DNA of 64,000 nt, from contig CM033752.1 in the NCBI GenBank assembly GCA_019671005.1, forward strand, positions 25,800,969 to 25,864,968. The letters are read 5' to 3'. A program made the translations under genes and the position numbers. Positions within the stretch are counted from its first letter, which is position 1. The number at the start of each line of letters is the position of its first letter. Below the pieces are notes generated by a model. It had not been told where the DNA came from. It did not search any database and saw only the letters and a list, made by a program, of their open reading frames with translations. This stretch comes from Hibiscus mutabilis. Its lineage: Eukaryota > Streptophyta > Magnoliopsida > Malvales > Malvaceae. Below are positions 9,686 to 22,096 of the stretch, piece after piece.

Positions 9686-12435
9686 TGTAATACCTCAAAA
9701 TTTTGGCTAGTGACGAAAATGAATAAAATGAAATTTTGGTGACTAAAGTATAAACTTAGGAAAAGTTTAGGGACTAAATTGTAATTTTTGAAAGTTATAT
9801 ATTTTAGTCTCATAAATAAGTAGTTTACCCTCAAGAATGACGTTTTTTACTCAATTTTTTCGTACATAATTTGTGTTAAAAGCTATAAAAGGGTTAAGTT
9901 CGAGAAAATTTTGGATAATCGGATCGAATCGAATATTTGAGATATTTTGTTAAATGATAAGGCAAGATTAATAATATCTTTTTCATGCCTTAATTTAGAA
10001 GGATTTAACATGGACCATTGGATTTAAGTTGATTTTCTATGTTAAATATGAGTCGTTAGTTGAATAATGGCAAGATTGTAATTTTGGAAAATTGCAAGGG
10101 TAAAACTGGTAACTACTAACTCAAGATTAAATCTAGGTCATTGGATGAAGGATGATGAAATGTGGCATATCATGGATTCATTGGATTTGAGAGAAAAATA
10201 TTCATTTAACTATTTGGGAGATATTACATTAATATTATAATAAAATAATGCCGAATGGTATTAATTAAAAGGAAAAGAAAATCTTGAGAACTCAACACTT
10301 CTCTTCATGTATCAAGGCAGCAAAGGAAAAAAGAAGAAATGAAAATAGGTAAGGTTTGTGATTTTGATTTTTAACCTCTAAAGAATTGGATTTATGGTTT
10401 GCTTATGAAATACAAGGTTGTTCTCTTTTAAATTATCTTTCATTAGCATAAGAATTTTATGGAATAGTTAAGACAACACTTGAATTTTGAGGAAAGATAA
10501 TTAAGGTTTAGGGATTCAAATGAATTAGGATTGTTATGTGATGTTTTATCATTTCCATGCTTGATTGAAGTTGAAATTGATGTATTCTTGATGGAATATG
10601 AATTGATTAATTAGGGTTTAAGGATTCAAGTTGAATTTGGAGTTTTTATGAAAGGAAAATGTTTGAAAAGTATAGTTAAAGGTTAATTTGAGGTGTTAAA
10701 TGGTTAAAGGATGCTAAAGATGTGAATTATGAAATCTGCCCAGAATTTTAGTCTTTGGTAGTGAGTTTGGAAATTCACCAAAAATTCCATAAAAATGATT
10801 AGGAAGTAAGCCAAATACCATTGAATTCCTGGTTCAGTCTAGTTTCGTTTAAAACAAACGGTGACTGATTTCGATTGGGATATCAAAAGATATGAATTTT
10901 TAATTGACAAAAGGTCAGAAAATAAAGTAGCAGTCTGCTCTGAAATTCAGCACTGGAATTCAACTTTGAAAATTCGTCATAAATTGTACGAGTTGAATTT
11001 GGGCTATTAGTTTATATGGTTGAACAACTTATCGATTCTAGTTTCTTTCAAAATAAATGAAATCAAATTTCGAGTTGTAGATTATTTTATATAAATATTT
11101 CTTTGAAGTAGCGCAGACTGACAGATTATAAAATGAGTACCTTATTGGTGTTATTAATTTGTGCATGTAAGGGATGAATCTGAAGTATTCAAGTAAACAC
11201 GAGAAATCAGAAATTCAATAGATAAAGTAATGACCAAGCTCGAAGTTCTCTTAATATATGCATTTTAGTTTGAGATAAGAAGTGTCAAGGTGAGTGCATT
11301 TATATGTTTTAAAAGTATTTAGGAAGACTTATGATAAGTCAACCAATATGATTTTACCAAATTGGTAATGTTGATTTTTATGTGAAATATACTATTTTCA
11401 CAGGCAAAAAGAGATGGTTTTCTACATGATTGGATATGAACTGCCTTATTATGTTTTATTTACGATAATTTTATTGTCATATATTGATGATTGTTACAGA
11501 ATGAATTATGGTATAATGGAGTAAGAACTTCTCTATTATTTTGATTTATTGATGATGAGATTTTTACCGTCTATAAAATGATATATTGCAAAGGTAAAGG
11601 TATTTTTTTATTGCCCAAGATTACCATGAGAGTTACAGTATAGTGGCATGCCATAAGAGACTAGTAGTCTGGGACTGCATTATAGCTACACTTGACACGT
11701 GGTGGCTAGCATTCTGGGAATGCATTGATCTTCGGATCTAGTAGTATGGGACTACAGTCACTTTGGTGACTAGTGCTCTCAGAGCACAATGAGATGGTAT
11801 TAATGTAATGTCTACCTTTCTCCTTAGGGGAAATGGCTAGTACTCTGGAGTACACGATCTCGTATACTTAGTTTCTCTCTATAAGTATTTCTTGAGCTAT
11901 TATTATAAAATAACTTTTACAAATATATTCATAAATATTTCATCTTTGCTTTAAAGCAATATTGATTTGAAATAGTTTTATAAGGGAATTGTTTATACTA
12001 TGCTATACTTAAAGACTCATTATTATTTAATTTTATGATTACCTTATAATGCCTCACCAAGTTCGTACTTAGAGTGTGTTTTGCCTGTGCACACGTAGGT
12101 GGTCCGAGACATTGGGTGTAAGTAAGACGTTACATCAAGTTCAGAAAATTTTCATCAAGCTACTTCAGTAATGACATCCTACTTGAGGTTTTTAATTAAT
12201 TTTTGTGGCATGTATAAATAAGATAAACTTGTCTATTTTGGTTCAAATTTTGTTATTTATCAAATAATTAATTTATTTTTCATAAAGTAAAGGAGCACCG
12301 ATTTTGTGTACAAGTTAATTTTAAATTTTTAAAGGTTTTAAATTTATAGAATTTTTTGAATAAAAAATCATGTTATTGTTCTGTGACATCTCTGACTCAT
12401 ATTCGGTAATCAAATATGGGGAATGAGGTGTTATA
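9686..12435 (+). repeat. Element B 5' LTR (2750 bp)
   Basis: Matches 26810-29508 along nearly all its length. It begins TGTAATACCTC and ends GGTGTTATA, where the last CA has become TA. It contains TGGCATGCCA at 11644-11653 followed by a hairpin array (11661-11853). No coding content. Confidence 0.85.
11661..11853 (+). repeat. Hairpin array in B 5' LTR
   Basis: Short hairpins with a shared core follow one another. Examples are GCATTC-TGG-GAATGC near 11709-11723, GTGCTC-TCA-GAGCAC at 11773-11787, GTCAC-TTTG-GTGAC near 11757-11770 and GTACTC-TG-GAGTAC at 11839-11852. Most follow CTA. The 3' LTR copy is cleaner and is described separately. Confidence 0.7.
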
Positions 12436-12440
12436 TTTAT

Positions 12441-12452
12441 TGGTACCAGAGC
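12441..12452 (+). promoter_or_regulatory. Primer binding site of element B
   Basis: TGGTACCAGAGC, six nt after the LTR end, is one base from the TGGTATCAGAGC complement of initiator tRNA-Met used by most plant Gypsy elements. Confidence 0.8.
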
Positions 12453-15199
12453 TACAGGTTTAACCAGTTTTGGATCCAAACCGAGCTTGTTATCAGTCAG
12501 TAAGTGTATACATGCCACTAGGATGTCATTATTACTGTATTGATGCATGAGTGACTTGATGCAACTGCTTATTGAATTGATTGTATAAAGTTATAGATGT
12601 CTGAAGTTGAGAGGTTGCAACGAGCAATCGAACAGTTGGGTAAAAAGAAATTAGGCCCATAAAAGTAGTAACAAGGTTAAATATTAACCGCTTTCCACTC
12701 AATATGATGTTAATGTGCTGGTGTAGTTGGAAATGCCTAGCTAAACCAAGATTTAGTATTTCAAACCTTGGATATGATTTTAAATGAAATTCAACCCCAA
12801 GTTCCTTAAATTTTTATTGCTAGAGACTTCGGAAGTCTTGAAGTGTGAGACTTCAAGTGGGGGTATTGATGGAAAACCAATGCCGCTAGACTATTGGTTT
12901 GATAAATATAAAAAAAAGAGATACAAAAAGGGCTTCGTTGTGATGATCAGGGAAAGCTCGACGTGATAGTAACTTATCTCTTGGGACATAGCACAAGAGT
13001 AAGTTAAATATGTAAGAATTACTCGATGGTAATTCAAAGAAATTGAATTTTATTAAGCTTAATGGAGTTGCTTCTTATAAATTTTTGCTCGAAACGAATA
13101 GTTCTAAAAGGAATTAGAAAATTCGGAGATTGTAATGACTAGGGAAAAGTTAGATTTTTTTATCAATATGGTTCAGTAGTATTTTTTGGAAACTGCTATC
13201 ACAAGGATGTAAGAACTTTCTAGCTTATGTTGTGAACATATAAGTATTCGAAGGTGAACTTGGAAAGTATCTCAACTATCAATGAATAACAGGATGTGTT
13301 CCCTCAGGAATTTCTATGGTTACCATCTGATCATGAAATGAAATTAAGGATTTAGGTTTTCTCTAGCACTGAACTTATATCAAAGGTACTATACAAAATG
13401 GCTCTTACAGAGATAATAGTTAAAGGTTCAGTTACATTAAATATGGGATTGAGGTTTTATATGACTTAATATATTACCTTGGGGAATTTTAATACTGTTT
13501 GTGAAAAAGAAAAATGGTTCGATGAGATTATGTATTGATTATCGTCAAATAAATAAAGTGGTATTAAAGAAAAGATAATTTATGTTGTAGATTGATGATC
13601 CCTTCAATCAATTGAATGGAGTAGAAGTGTTCTCCAAAATTAATCTTCATTCGAAGTATATCAATTGAAGGTCAATGAGGAGAATATTCTTAAAAATTAT
13701 TTTAAAGACACAATTTGGGCACTATGAATTCATAGTGGTGCATTATTGGCCATGCTAATGCTCCATCAGTATTCATGGATTTGATAAATATAGTGTTCTA
13801 ATCGTATTCAGATCTGTTTGCCGTGGTAATCAATAATGATATATTTTAAGTACCCAAAGACTAGGGAAGATTATGATTTATAGTTTCGAGTGGTATTACA
13901 GATTTTACAAGAAAAGAAATTGTATGCCAAGTTGTTCAAGTATGGATTCTAGATATTTGAGGTTGTCTAAATATGAACTTTGGATATCATTTTTAGGCTA
14001 TATTGTCGAGACCGATGGAATTTGATTGGATTAAAAAATGGATTCTGACAGAAGCTCCAGTGTTAGTATAGAGAGACTTTACACTCTGTAGTGATGTTTC
14101 CCATAATAGATTGGGATACGTACGGATAAAAAAGGGCAAATTAGTGGCATGTGCAACATGGAAACTCAAGATTCATGAGATAAATTATTCGACTCATGAT
14201 CTAGAGTTAGATACAATAGTATATGCTTTTAAAAAAAATGGTGTCATCATTTATATGGTGAACGATGTTATGTCTTCGGGATTATAAAAGTTAAAAAATG
14301 CTTGATAAACCAAAAAGGATCAGAACTTGTGGTAGAGGTGGTGGATAGAACTCCTCAAGGATTATGATGTTGTGATTGGCTACTATCTTGGAAAGGTTAA
14401 TATAGTAGCCAATGCACTTAGTTGGAAGATATTATCTACTTTAAGAGTAATGAATGTGCAATGTAATTGAAAAAGAATGATATGTTAATTAGAGAACTTT
14501 AGCTTAGACCTATTCATTTAGGTCGGATTAAAGATTTTCAGTTAAAAGATGAAAAAATGTTGTCAGGGTTAAAACAAATTGAAAATGGTGAAAATAAAGA
14601 CTTCAAAGTTAAGTATGTCGGATGTTTGAGGAAAATATTATGTCTTGACGATGATGAATGGAAACTAGAACATCTTAATAAAGAACACTGCAGTCCATTG
14701 TCAATGCATCCAAAAGGGAATATGATGTATCTAGATTTGAAGAGCAAGCATTGATGGCAAGATATAAAAAGGACAATAACTTAATTTATGGTTACATGCT
14801 TGACAGGCTAGCAACTAGAAGCAAAACATCAAGTACCATTGGAAATGTGGTAATATATTTACATTCCTCTAGTGGAAGTGGAAAAGAGTTACGATGGATT
14901 TCGTAACTAGGTTATCAATGATACCAAGTAAAAATGATTTGATTTGGCTAATTGTGGTCAGATTGAATAAATATGTAATGAATAAATATGCTGAGCTCAA
15001 AATCTGAAATACTGTGAAGTTAAGTGATGATGTACCTATTTTCATTGTGTGTGATTAAGATCCAAGGTTATCTCTAGATTTTAGAATTCCTTGCATAAGG
15101 CATTAGGGACTCGACATAAAATTTATCACTGTTTTGGATCCATAAAATGATGAACAATCTGAAAGGTTAATTTAAAATTTGAATGATATGTATATTTTT
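12453..15199 (+). pseudogene. Element B gag-pol remnant, first part
   Basis: Gag is not recognisable; 12598-12670 may be its start (MSEVERLQRAIEQL). From about 13270 there are RT pieces (FPQEFLWLPSDHE, then KNGSMRLCIDYRQINK near 13510-13565, then FGHYEF near 13715). RNase H follows near 14055-14290 (EAPVLV, CSDVSHNRLGY, INYSTHDLELD). The RT/RH-to-integrase linker is at 14557-14754, and the start of the integrase core is at about 14890-15100. Stops and frame shifts are frequent, so no functional product is possible. It stops at 15199, where element C entered the integrase core. Confidence 0.75.
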
Positions 15200-17267
15200 T
15201 GTAACACTCCGGTTTTGGGCTTGGATGTTTTGAGGGTTGGTTCGAAGGTTCGGTGGACCGATATTAGAGGTTCGAGTTAGTTTCAGAATTTAATCGGATT
15301 GAATATTTTTAAAGGTGATAAAAATATGGAAAAAATGTGGTAAAATCATTATTTAATATAATTATGATTGTTCTAAAATTAATTTTCGGAAAATGAGATT
15401 TGGGAATTGTACATTTTGGACTAGTGACCAAAATGCAAACTTTGAAAACTATTTTAGTGACTGTTTTGGAAAGGATCAAAACTTTGAATCTTTAAGGAGC
15501 TAATTATCCTAGATATTTTTAACAGATTTCCCCCTTTAATTAATTGACTTTAAATGGGTTTTAAAAGGCTTTAAAAGTGGAGAGAATTAATAAATCATAT
15601 TTTAGACATTTAACAAAGTTCACGTAACAAACTTTGCAACTTCTTTCTCCCAATTTCCCTCCAGCCAAACACCTTTCCATTTCCAATTTCTTCAGGTAAA
15701 AATCAAAGGTTTTGATTTCCATTTGATTTCCCAATGCTTTTTCATCAAATACTTATTGTTCTTCTCTTGATTTTCATGTTTTACTAAGCAATTAAGGGGA
15801 GAAATCAACATTGGAGGTAAGGATTCGTTCTTATCCTCTAATGAAAGGTTCTTTACTGAAATTCCCAAGTTATTGATCCTTTACAATTGTTTTCTAATGT
15901 GTTTTGATAGTTTAATTCAAGAAAATTGGTTTAATTGTGTTTTGATTGATGAGATTTATGGATCTTCATACTTATTCTGTTTTACTGGGATTTTGATCAG
16001 ATTAGATCATGATTTTGATGTTTAATTGAGTTAATAACTTGGTTTTAATATTGCAATCCCGAAACAAGTTGAATCTCTAATGTTTAAGGTGGTTAATTAA
16101 GGGTTTTTGGGGTGATAGTTGTGTTTAATCTTTGCTGGAAGTAAAAGGATGTTGAGAAAGGGTTTTTAGGTATTAATTGATGAGGTTTGTGTATTGAATC
16201 GTTATATTGTGGCTGGGTTAAGGTTGAGAAGTGTTTGTGGTTGATTTCAGTATGTTTCAGATATGTTTTGAGTGGGCAACTTGGGAGTTGCGGGTAATTT
16301 CTTGTAGGCAATGTTTGAATTTATAATGATGCATTTGCCCTTTAGTTTTATGTGGTTAAAACTTGGGATAATCAAAGAAAAGAAGCTTGACGGTGATTGT
16401 GGCTTGCCGGAAGCTTGATTCGTGTTGGCGAGCAAAGCAAAGCGTATCGGTGAGTGGAAACTGGTTTAAAAGCCTTTAAACGATTTAATAAACGTTGTTG
16501 GGAGTTTAGGGTAAGCGTGAAATACTTACCTAAGCTCGAAAGTAAGTGTGCAAGCATGTTGAGAATGCTTTAATTGTACCAAATGTGAGTTTTGGTTGCT
16601 TGGTGGAATGATACTAGGATGCATGCCTATAGAAAGTCTTGAGTGGTATAAATGCGATGAATGGTTGTTAAATCTGTGATGCTTTGGTTAGTAATGTATC
16701 TTAGAAATGTTGTATAAGTGTTTGTAGCATGTTGGAGTGTTTTGGATATCATCAAAATGTGTTTAGACAACATTTGGGACATTACAGGTCCAGGCGTATA
16801 AAGAAGGCGTATCGAAACACCCCTTGCCATACCGGTACGGTGGCAGTTAAGTTGGTTATTAGGAATCTTTTGAAGTTTTGTTTTCTTATGTTTTGGTCCC
16901 TAAATGTTGTGGATGCAATTGAATGAGTTTGGATGACCTTTTTGACTCGATTTTTGACATGTAAGCATGAAAACTGCTTAATTGAAGACTGGTAACATAA
17001 AAATGAGCTAAGACCCTGCAGTTTTTTGAATTTGCAAATTGGTCCCTATATCACAAATATGATCGATTGGATGTCAATTCGATGCCTGATTGAGTTGGGT
17101 TTTCACCAGAGATCTGTATATATATGTAGGTTAATAATTATGTGTCTAGATAAGATAAAAGGAAAAAATGGATGTGTTTCAGGTTTTATCTTCTCGGTTT
17201 TCTTCGGTAAACCTAATATAGCTCACTTGGTTCGGTCTTGCGACTAGACTAGGTCGAGAGGGTTACA
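15200..17267 (+). repeat. Element C 5' LTR (2068 bp, internally deleted)
   Basis: Matches 22097-25614 but lacks two blocks. One corresponds to about 23419-24668 of the 3' LTR and is joined here at GTAAGTGTGC near 16545. The other corresponds to about 24925-25145, joined near 16798. A five-base TAAGT lies at both edges of the larger deletion. The lost block includes the TGGCATGCCA motif and the hairpin array. Confidence 0.85.
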
Positions 17268-17272
17268 TTTAT

Positions 17273-17285
17273 TGGTATCAGAGCC
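17273..17285 (+). promoter_or_regulatory. Primer binding site of element C
   Basis: TGGTATCAGAGCC, five nt after the 5' LTR, is an exact initiator tRNA-Met-type primer site. Confidence 0.9.
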
Positions 17286-17427
17286 AAATTTTGAAAAGTT
17301 GGGATGTTGATGTTTGATTAACAAATGTTGTTTGAATTGCATGGTGATTGTGTATATGTTCGATGATTGATTAATACCATGTAGTGGTATAAATTGGGAA
17401 CACATTACCTATTACCGAGGTTTTAAA

Positions 17428-18600
17428 ATGTTTTATAAGGTTGTCTTGGATCCTTTGCCTAATGCTAGCCTTATTTTAATGTGTTTTGATGCTTTTGTTA
17501 GCATGGTTCAATATGAGATGCGTTTGATGACTAATAACGCGAGAGTTGAACAGAATAACGTTGAAGAAGGGAATCCCCCTAATGTTTTACCTCTTCCTCC
17601 CCCGTTGGTTCCTCCTATTGATGTTGGGGTGGATGGTGTACCCCAGGCTCCTTCAGTGCCAGTATTGGGTGATTTGACTCCTTTAATCCAAGCGATAAAG
17701 GGAGCATTTCAGGTAGCGATGGCTGGAGTACAAGCACAAGCACTGACACTTGCTGTTGTGGCTAATCAAGGTTTACCCTTGGAGAGTCTTAAGAGTTTGG
17801 GAGATGAGGAATTTTAGGGTTTTAGTCTTCAGGCAGCTGAGGGTTGGCTGGAGAAAACAATCCTCATTCTGAACTAGATGGGTTATAATGAGAAGCGCAA
17901 GTTGGGTTGCACTGTGTCACTGTTGCAGGGTGATGCATATCATTGGTGGGTGACCACAATTGTTGGCGTTCCTGAGGCGAATGTAACTTGGGAGTTCTTC
18001 CGGAGAGCTTTCAAGAGGAAGTATCTTAGCACTCAGTATTTAGATATAAAAAATGGGAGTTTATGTCGCTATCTCAAGAAGGCATGTCTATTGCCGAGTA
18101 TGAGGTAAAGTTTGTCCGCCTGAGTTAGTATGCCCCGGAGTTAGTTCCTGATGATGAGCAGAGATGTGATAGATTATGATATAGTCTTGTAAATGACATT
18201 AAGACCTATCTCATGGCTGCAGATTACACAGATTTTGATGTATTGGTCAACCGCGCTAAGGATATTGAGTAGTCCTTGGGTTCATCAGTCCAGGCTGCGG
18301 GTGCGAGCTTGGGCAAGAGAGTGGCTGATTCTAGCTATTCTGGGAGGTAGAATAAGAGGTATCAGGATAAGAGGTATAAGCCGGATCACAGGCGTGGTGG
18401 CGGTGTTGGTCAGGGTAACCATAGAGTTCGTATCGTAGCAGAGTGTGAGCGTTATGGTAGGCGTCACACGGGTATATTTGATCACTTGAAATGTGATTGT
18501 TAGATTTGTGGGTCATTTGATCACTTGAAATGTGATTGTCAACGTGTTGTGAGAGATGCACCGGTATATGTTGCTACACCTGCTAGGGGCTGAGGCCGTG
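17428..18600 (+). pseudogene. Element C gag
   Basis: Gag forms the particle and binds the RNA. The N-terminal part (17428-17817) is proline-rich, and stop codons follow at 17815-17817 and 17875-17877. The capsid-like block GYNEKRKLGCTVSLLQGDAY with WEFFRRAFKRKYLS at 17878-18050 is typical of Tekay gag. A one-base shift near 18050 leads to SIAEYEVKFVRLS. The zinc-knuckle region near 18440-18545 is damaged, with the block FDHLKCDC duplicated around a stop. It cannot make a full Gag. Confidence 0.8.
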
Positions 18601-18725
18601 GTAGGGGTAATTTCTAGAGGCGTGAGGATGGTCAGAGAGTTGTAGCTCATGCCACAGCTGTACGATCGGAGGATGGTGGACCAGTCTGGATCTATGCTTA
18701 TCGCGAGGGCTGCAATGACACGAAT

Positions 18726-19100
18726 GTGATCACAGGTACCTTTACTTTGCAATCCTTGACATTGTTATCTTTGATTGATTCGAGGTATACTCATTCCTAC
18801 ATTTTGAGTGAACATGCATCTTTGTTGGATGTCCCTGTTGAGATCCTTGATGTTGGTATATTTGTAACTAGTTCTTTTGGTGAGACGGTTACTACTAGAA
18901 AGTTATATATGCGGTGTCCTTTGGTTGTGCAAGGTCATGAGTTTACCACTGATCTAATGGAGTTACCATTCCATGGTTTTGATGTCATTTTGGGTATGGA
19001 TTGGTTGAGTGAGCATAAGGTGGTTGTGGATTGTGAATTCAAAATGATTTCCTTGAGGTTAACCGATGATTATGAATTATGGTGGTTGGCGAGAATGTGA
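18726..19100 (+). pseudogene. Element C aspartic protease
   Basis: The residues around LIDSRYTHSYI correspond to the active-site loop, where the family normally has D-S/T-G; here the third residue is Arg. The second conserved part, FDVILGMDWLSEHKVVVDC, is intact. The open stretch ends at 19098-19100 before the RT. The replaced active-site glycine suggests loss of activity, independent of the stops elsewhere. Confidence 0.8.
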
Positions 19101-19168
19101 AGTTATTTTCCAATGTTGTTTTAGCTAACTGGGTGGAAATGATGATGCAATGAGGTTGCCAAGCTTAT

Positions 19169-20100
19169 TTGACTATCCTGATGAATCTTGAGGTTAAAGG
19201 TGTCCGGGTGCAGGACGCTGTTTGTGATTTCCCAGAGGTTTTTCCTAAAGAGTTACTAGGTTTACTGTTGGATAGAGAGGTAGAATTCAGTATTAAGATG
19301 TACGCGGGTACAACATCGGTGTCCATTGCTCCTTATAGGATGGCACTGAAAGAATTGAAGGAGTTAAAGTCACAGCTTCAAGAGTTGCTAGATCATGGGT
19401 TCATCCGACCGAGTGTTTCGCCTTGGGGTGCTTCGGTTCTTTTTGTGAAGAAAATGATGGTACGGTGTGTATGTGCATTGATTACCGGCAGTTGAATAAG
19501 CTAACAGTAAAGAACAAGTATCCTTTACCGAGGATTGATGATCTGTTTGACCAATTTCGCGAGGCAGCGATATTCTCTAAGATCGATTTGAGATCGGGTT
19601 ATTATAAGTTGTAGGTTAAGGATGATGATGTGCATAAGACCGCATTTTGTACAAGGTACGAGCATTATGAGTTCTTGGTCATGCCTTTTGGTTTGACAAA
19701 TGCCCCGACTGAGTTCATGGATATGATGAATAGGGTGTTCCATGAATATCTTGATTAGTTTGTGGTGGTGTTTATAGATGATATTCTCGTGTACTCTCTT
19801 ATCGAAGAGGATCATGATCGGTATTTGTGGATTGTGTTACAAGTGTTGAAGGATAATCGGTTGTATGCCAAGTTGAGCAAGTGCGAGTTTTAGCTTAAGA
19901 AAGTAATGTTCCTTGGTCATGTGGTATCCGCGGAGGGTATTCGTGTTGATGCACAGAAAATTGAGGCTATTCTCAATTGAAAGCAACCTAAATCTGTTCT
20001 AGAGGTTCGCAGCTTTCTTGGGTTGGCTGGTTCTTACCACCGCTTTGTTGATTGGTTTTCTAGTATCGCGGCACCGTTGACGAAGTTGTTGTAAAGAATG
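19169..20100 (+). pseudogene. Element C reverse transcriptase
   Basis: RT blocks in order: FPEVFPKELLGL, SIAPYRMA, GFIRPSVSPWGASVLFVKK, then after a frame shift near 19455 CIDYRQLNKLTVKNKYPLPR, FSKIDLRSGYY, a stop at 19612-19614, FLVMPFGLTNAP and the catalytic FIDDILVYS near 19770-19797. Further in-frame stops follow at about 19756, 19892 and 19978. FLGLAGSYHRFVDWFS marks the end of the connection region. All core motifs are recognisable but the frame is broken. Confidence 0.85.
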
Positions 20101-20144
20101 TTCCTTATGTGTGGACGGAGAAGTAGCAACATAGTTTTGGGAAG

Positions 20145-20560
20145 TTGAATGAAGTCTTGACACATGCTCTTGTGTTGATTCAACCTGAGTCTGGAAAGGA
20201 GTTTGCAGTTTATAGTGATGCATCCTACGTGGGGTTGGGAGGTGTGCTGATGCAAGATGGTAAGGTTGTGGCCTATGCATCGAGGCAACTGAAGGTTCAT
20301 GAGCGCAACTATCCAACCCATGATTTGGAGCTTGCGGCTCTAGTGTTTGTTTTGAAAATTTGGAGACATTATCTTTACGGAGAGAAGTGTATGGTTTTCA
20401 CGGACCACAAGAGTTTGAAGTATTTGATGTCTCAAAAAGATTTGAACCGTAGACAACGTAGATGGTTGGAGTTGCCTAAGGATTACGACTTGACAATTGA
20501 GTATCATCCTGGTAAAGCCTATATGGTTGCGGATGCGTTGAGTCGTAAGGTTGCGGTTGA
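20145..20560 (+). pseudogene. Element C RNase H domain
   Basis: Open through 20882. The four acidic catalytic positions are visible in order: YSDASYVGLG, THDLELAAL, FTDHKSLKYL and VADALSRK. This is the best-preserved domain of element C. It would remove the RNA strand during reverse transcription, but has no working upstream RT here. Confidence 0.85.
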
Positions 20561-22068
20561 GCTTAGAGCTATGTTCGCAAGGTTGAGTGTGACGCGGGAA
20601 GGTGGTTTATTGGTTGAATTGCAAGTTAAGCCTACGATGTCACAGTTGGTTAAAGCTAAGCAACTGTTTGATGATTCATTGGTCGAGCATGTTAAGGACA
20701 TATCGGAGGGTAATCCGACGGATTTTCATTTTGATGAAGTTTTGTGTTTCAAGGGTCGAATAGTGGTACCGAATGATCCAGAGTTGAGGCACACTATTTT
20801 GACGGAGGCACATTCTAACCCTTTTGCTATGCATCCTGGTAGTGTAAAAATGTATCGAGGGTTGAAAGAAGCATACTATTGAGTTGGTTTGAAAAAAGAT
20901 GTGGCTGAGTTTGTTTCTAAGTGCATGGTATGTCAGCGGGTCAAGGCTGAACATCAATTTCCATTTAGGTTGTTACAACTGTTGAGAACTCTGAAGTGGA
21001 AATGAGAGAGAATCACCATGGATTTTTTGCCAGGTTACCTTTGACACCGGTTAAGAAGGATTCCATTTGGGTGATTGTGGATCAGTTTACGAAGTGTGCA
21101 CATTTTCTGCCAGTGCATACGACATATACGCTAGACAAGTTGGCAGATTTGTATATTGCTGAGATCGTGTGTTTGCACGGGGTACCGAAGTATATTGTTT
21201 CGGATAGGGATCCAAGGTTTACAATGAGGTTTTGGGCGAGTTTGCACCGAGCTTTAGGTACGAGATTGAATTTCAACACCGCGTATTATCTTCAGTTGGA
21301 TGACCAGTTTGAGCGGGTTATCCAGGTTTTGGAGGATATGTTGAGATGTTGTATTATTGAGTTCCAAGGAACCTAGGAGAAGCATTTACCTTTGGTTGAG
21401 TTTGTGCATAAAAACAGTTATCAAGCGAGTATACAGATGCACCGTATGAGGCATTGTATGGCCGGAAGTGTCGTACGCCCTTATGTTGGGCTGACGTAGG
21501 GGAAAAGCATATTTCCTTGCCCGACGTGTTGAAGAACACGGATGAAAAGGTAAAGCTTGTGTGTGATCGCTTGAAAGTGGCTACGGATCAGTAGAAATCT
21601 TACGCGGATTTGAAGCGTAGGGAAATTGAATATGCGGTGGACAATCGTGTGTTCTTGAAAGTGTCACCATGGAAGAAGGTGATGCGGTTCAGATGTAAGG
21701 GTAAGCTTAGTCTGAGGTTTATTGGACTGTACGAGGTTGTTGAACGTGTTGGTCCTGTGGCTTATCAGCTGAGGTTGCCTCCCGAGTTGGAGAAAATACA
21801 TGATGTGTTCCATGTATCCATGTTGCAAAGGTATCGGTCGGATCCCTTGCATGTTTTACCGGTGGAGCATATTGAGTTAAGGCCGTATTTGTCCTATAAT
21901 GAGGAGCCGGTGGAAATCCTTGATTCTAGCAGCAAAGTTCTTCGTGGCAAGACGATAAAGCTTGTTAAGGTCTTGTGGCGACACCGTGTTATCGAGGAAG
22001 CCACGGGGGAAAGCAAGGCGGACATGTTAGAGCAATTTTCGCATTTGTTTCCTCCAGGTAAATTTTGA
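20561..22068 (+). pseudogene. Element C integrase with chromodomain-like tail
   Basis: The zinc-binding part includes HPGSVKMYRGLKEAYY, then a stop at 20881, then CMVCQRVKAEH. The core has DFLPGLPLTP, FTKCAHFLPVHTTY, VSDRDPRF and FERVIQVLEDMLR, the D-D-E positions, spread over several frames (breaks near 20990, 21375, 21500 and 21592). The C-terminal part (21610-22068) is open: FLKVSPWKKVMRF, IHDVFHVSMLQRYRSDP and EEPVEILD, with VKVLWRHRVIEEATGE, a chromodomain-type end typical of Tekay/Del. Stop TGA at 22066-22068. Confidence 0.85.
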
Positions 22069-22081
22069 GGACCAAATTTCT

Positions 22082-22096
22082 TAAGAGGGGGAGAGT
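22082..22096 (+). promoter_or_regulatory. Polypurine tract of element C
   Basis: TAAGAGGGGGAGAGT directly before the 3' LTR primes plus-strand DNA synthesis. Confidence 0.85.

Noticed and set aside
12784..12966. 60-residue frame after B's PBS, possible gag
   Set aside because: No gag motif, and the flanking frames are full of stops; kept only as part of the remnant.
17273..17285. tRNA-like word
   Set aside because: It is a primer binding site complementary to a tRNA end, not a tRNA gene; no tRNA gene was recognised in the window.
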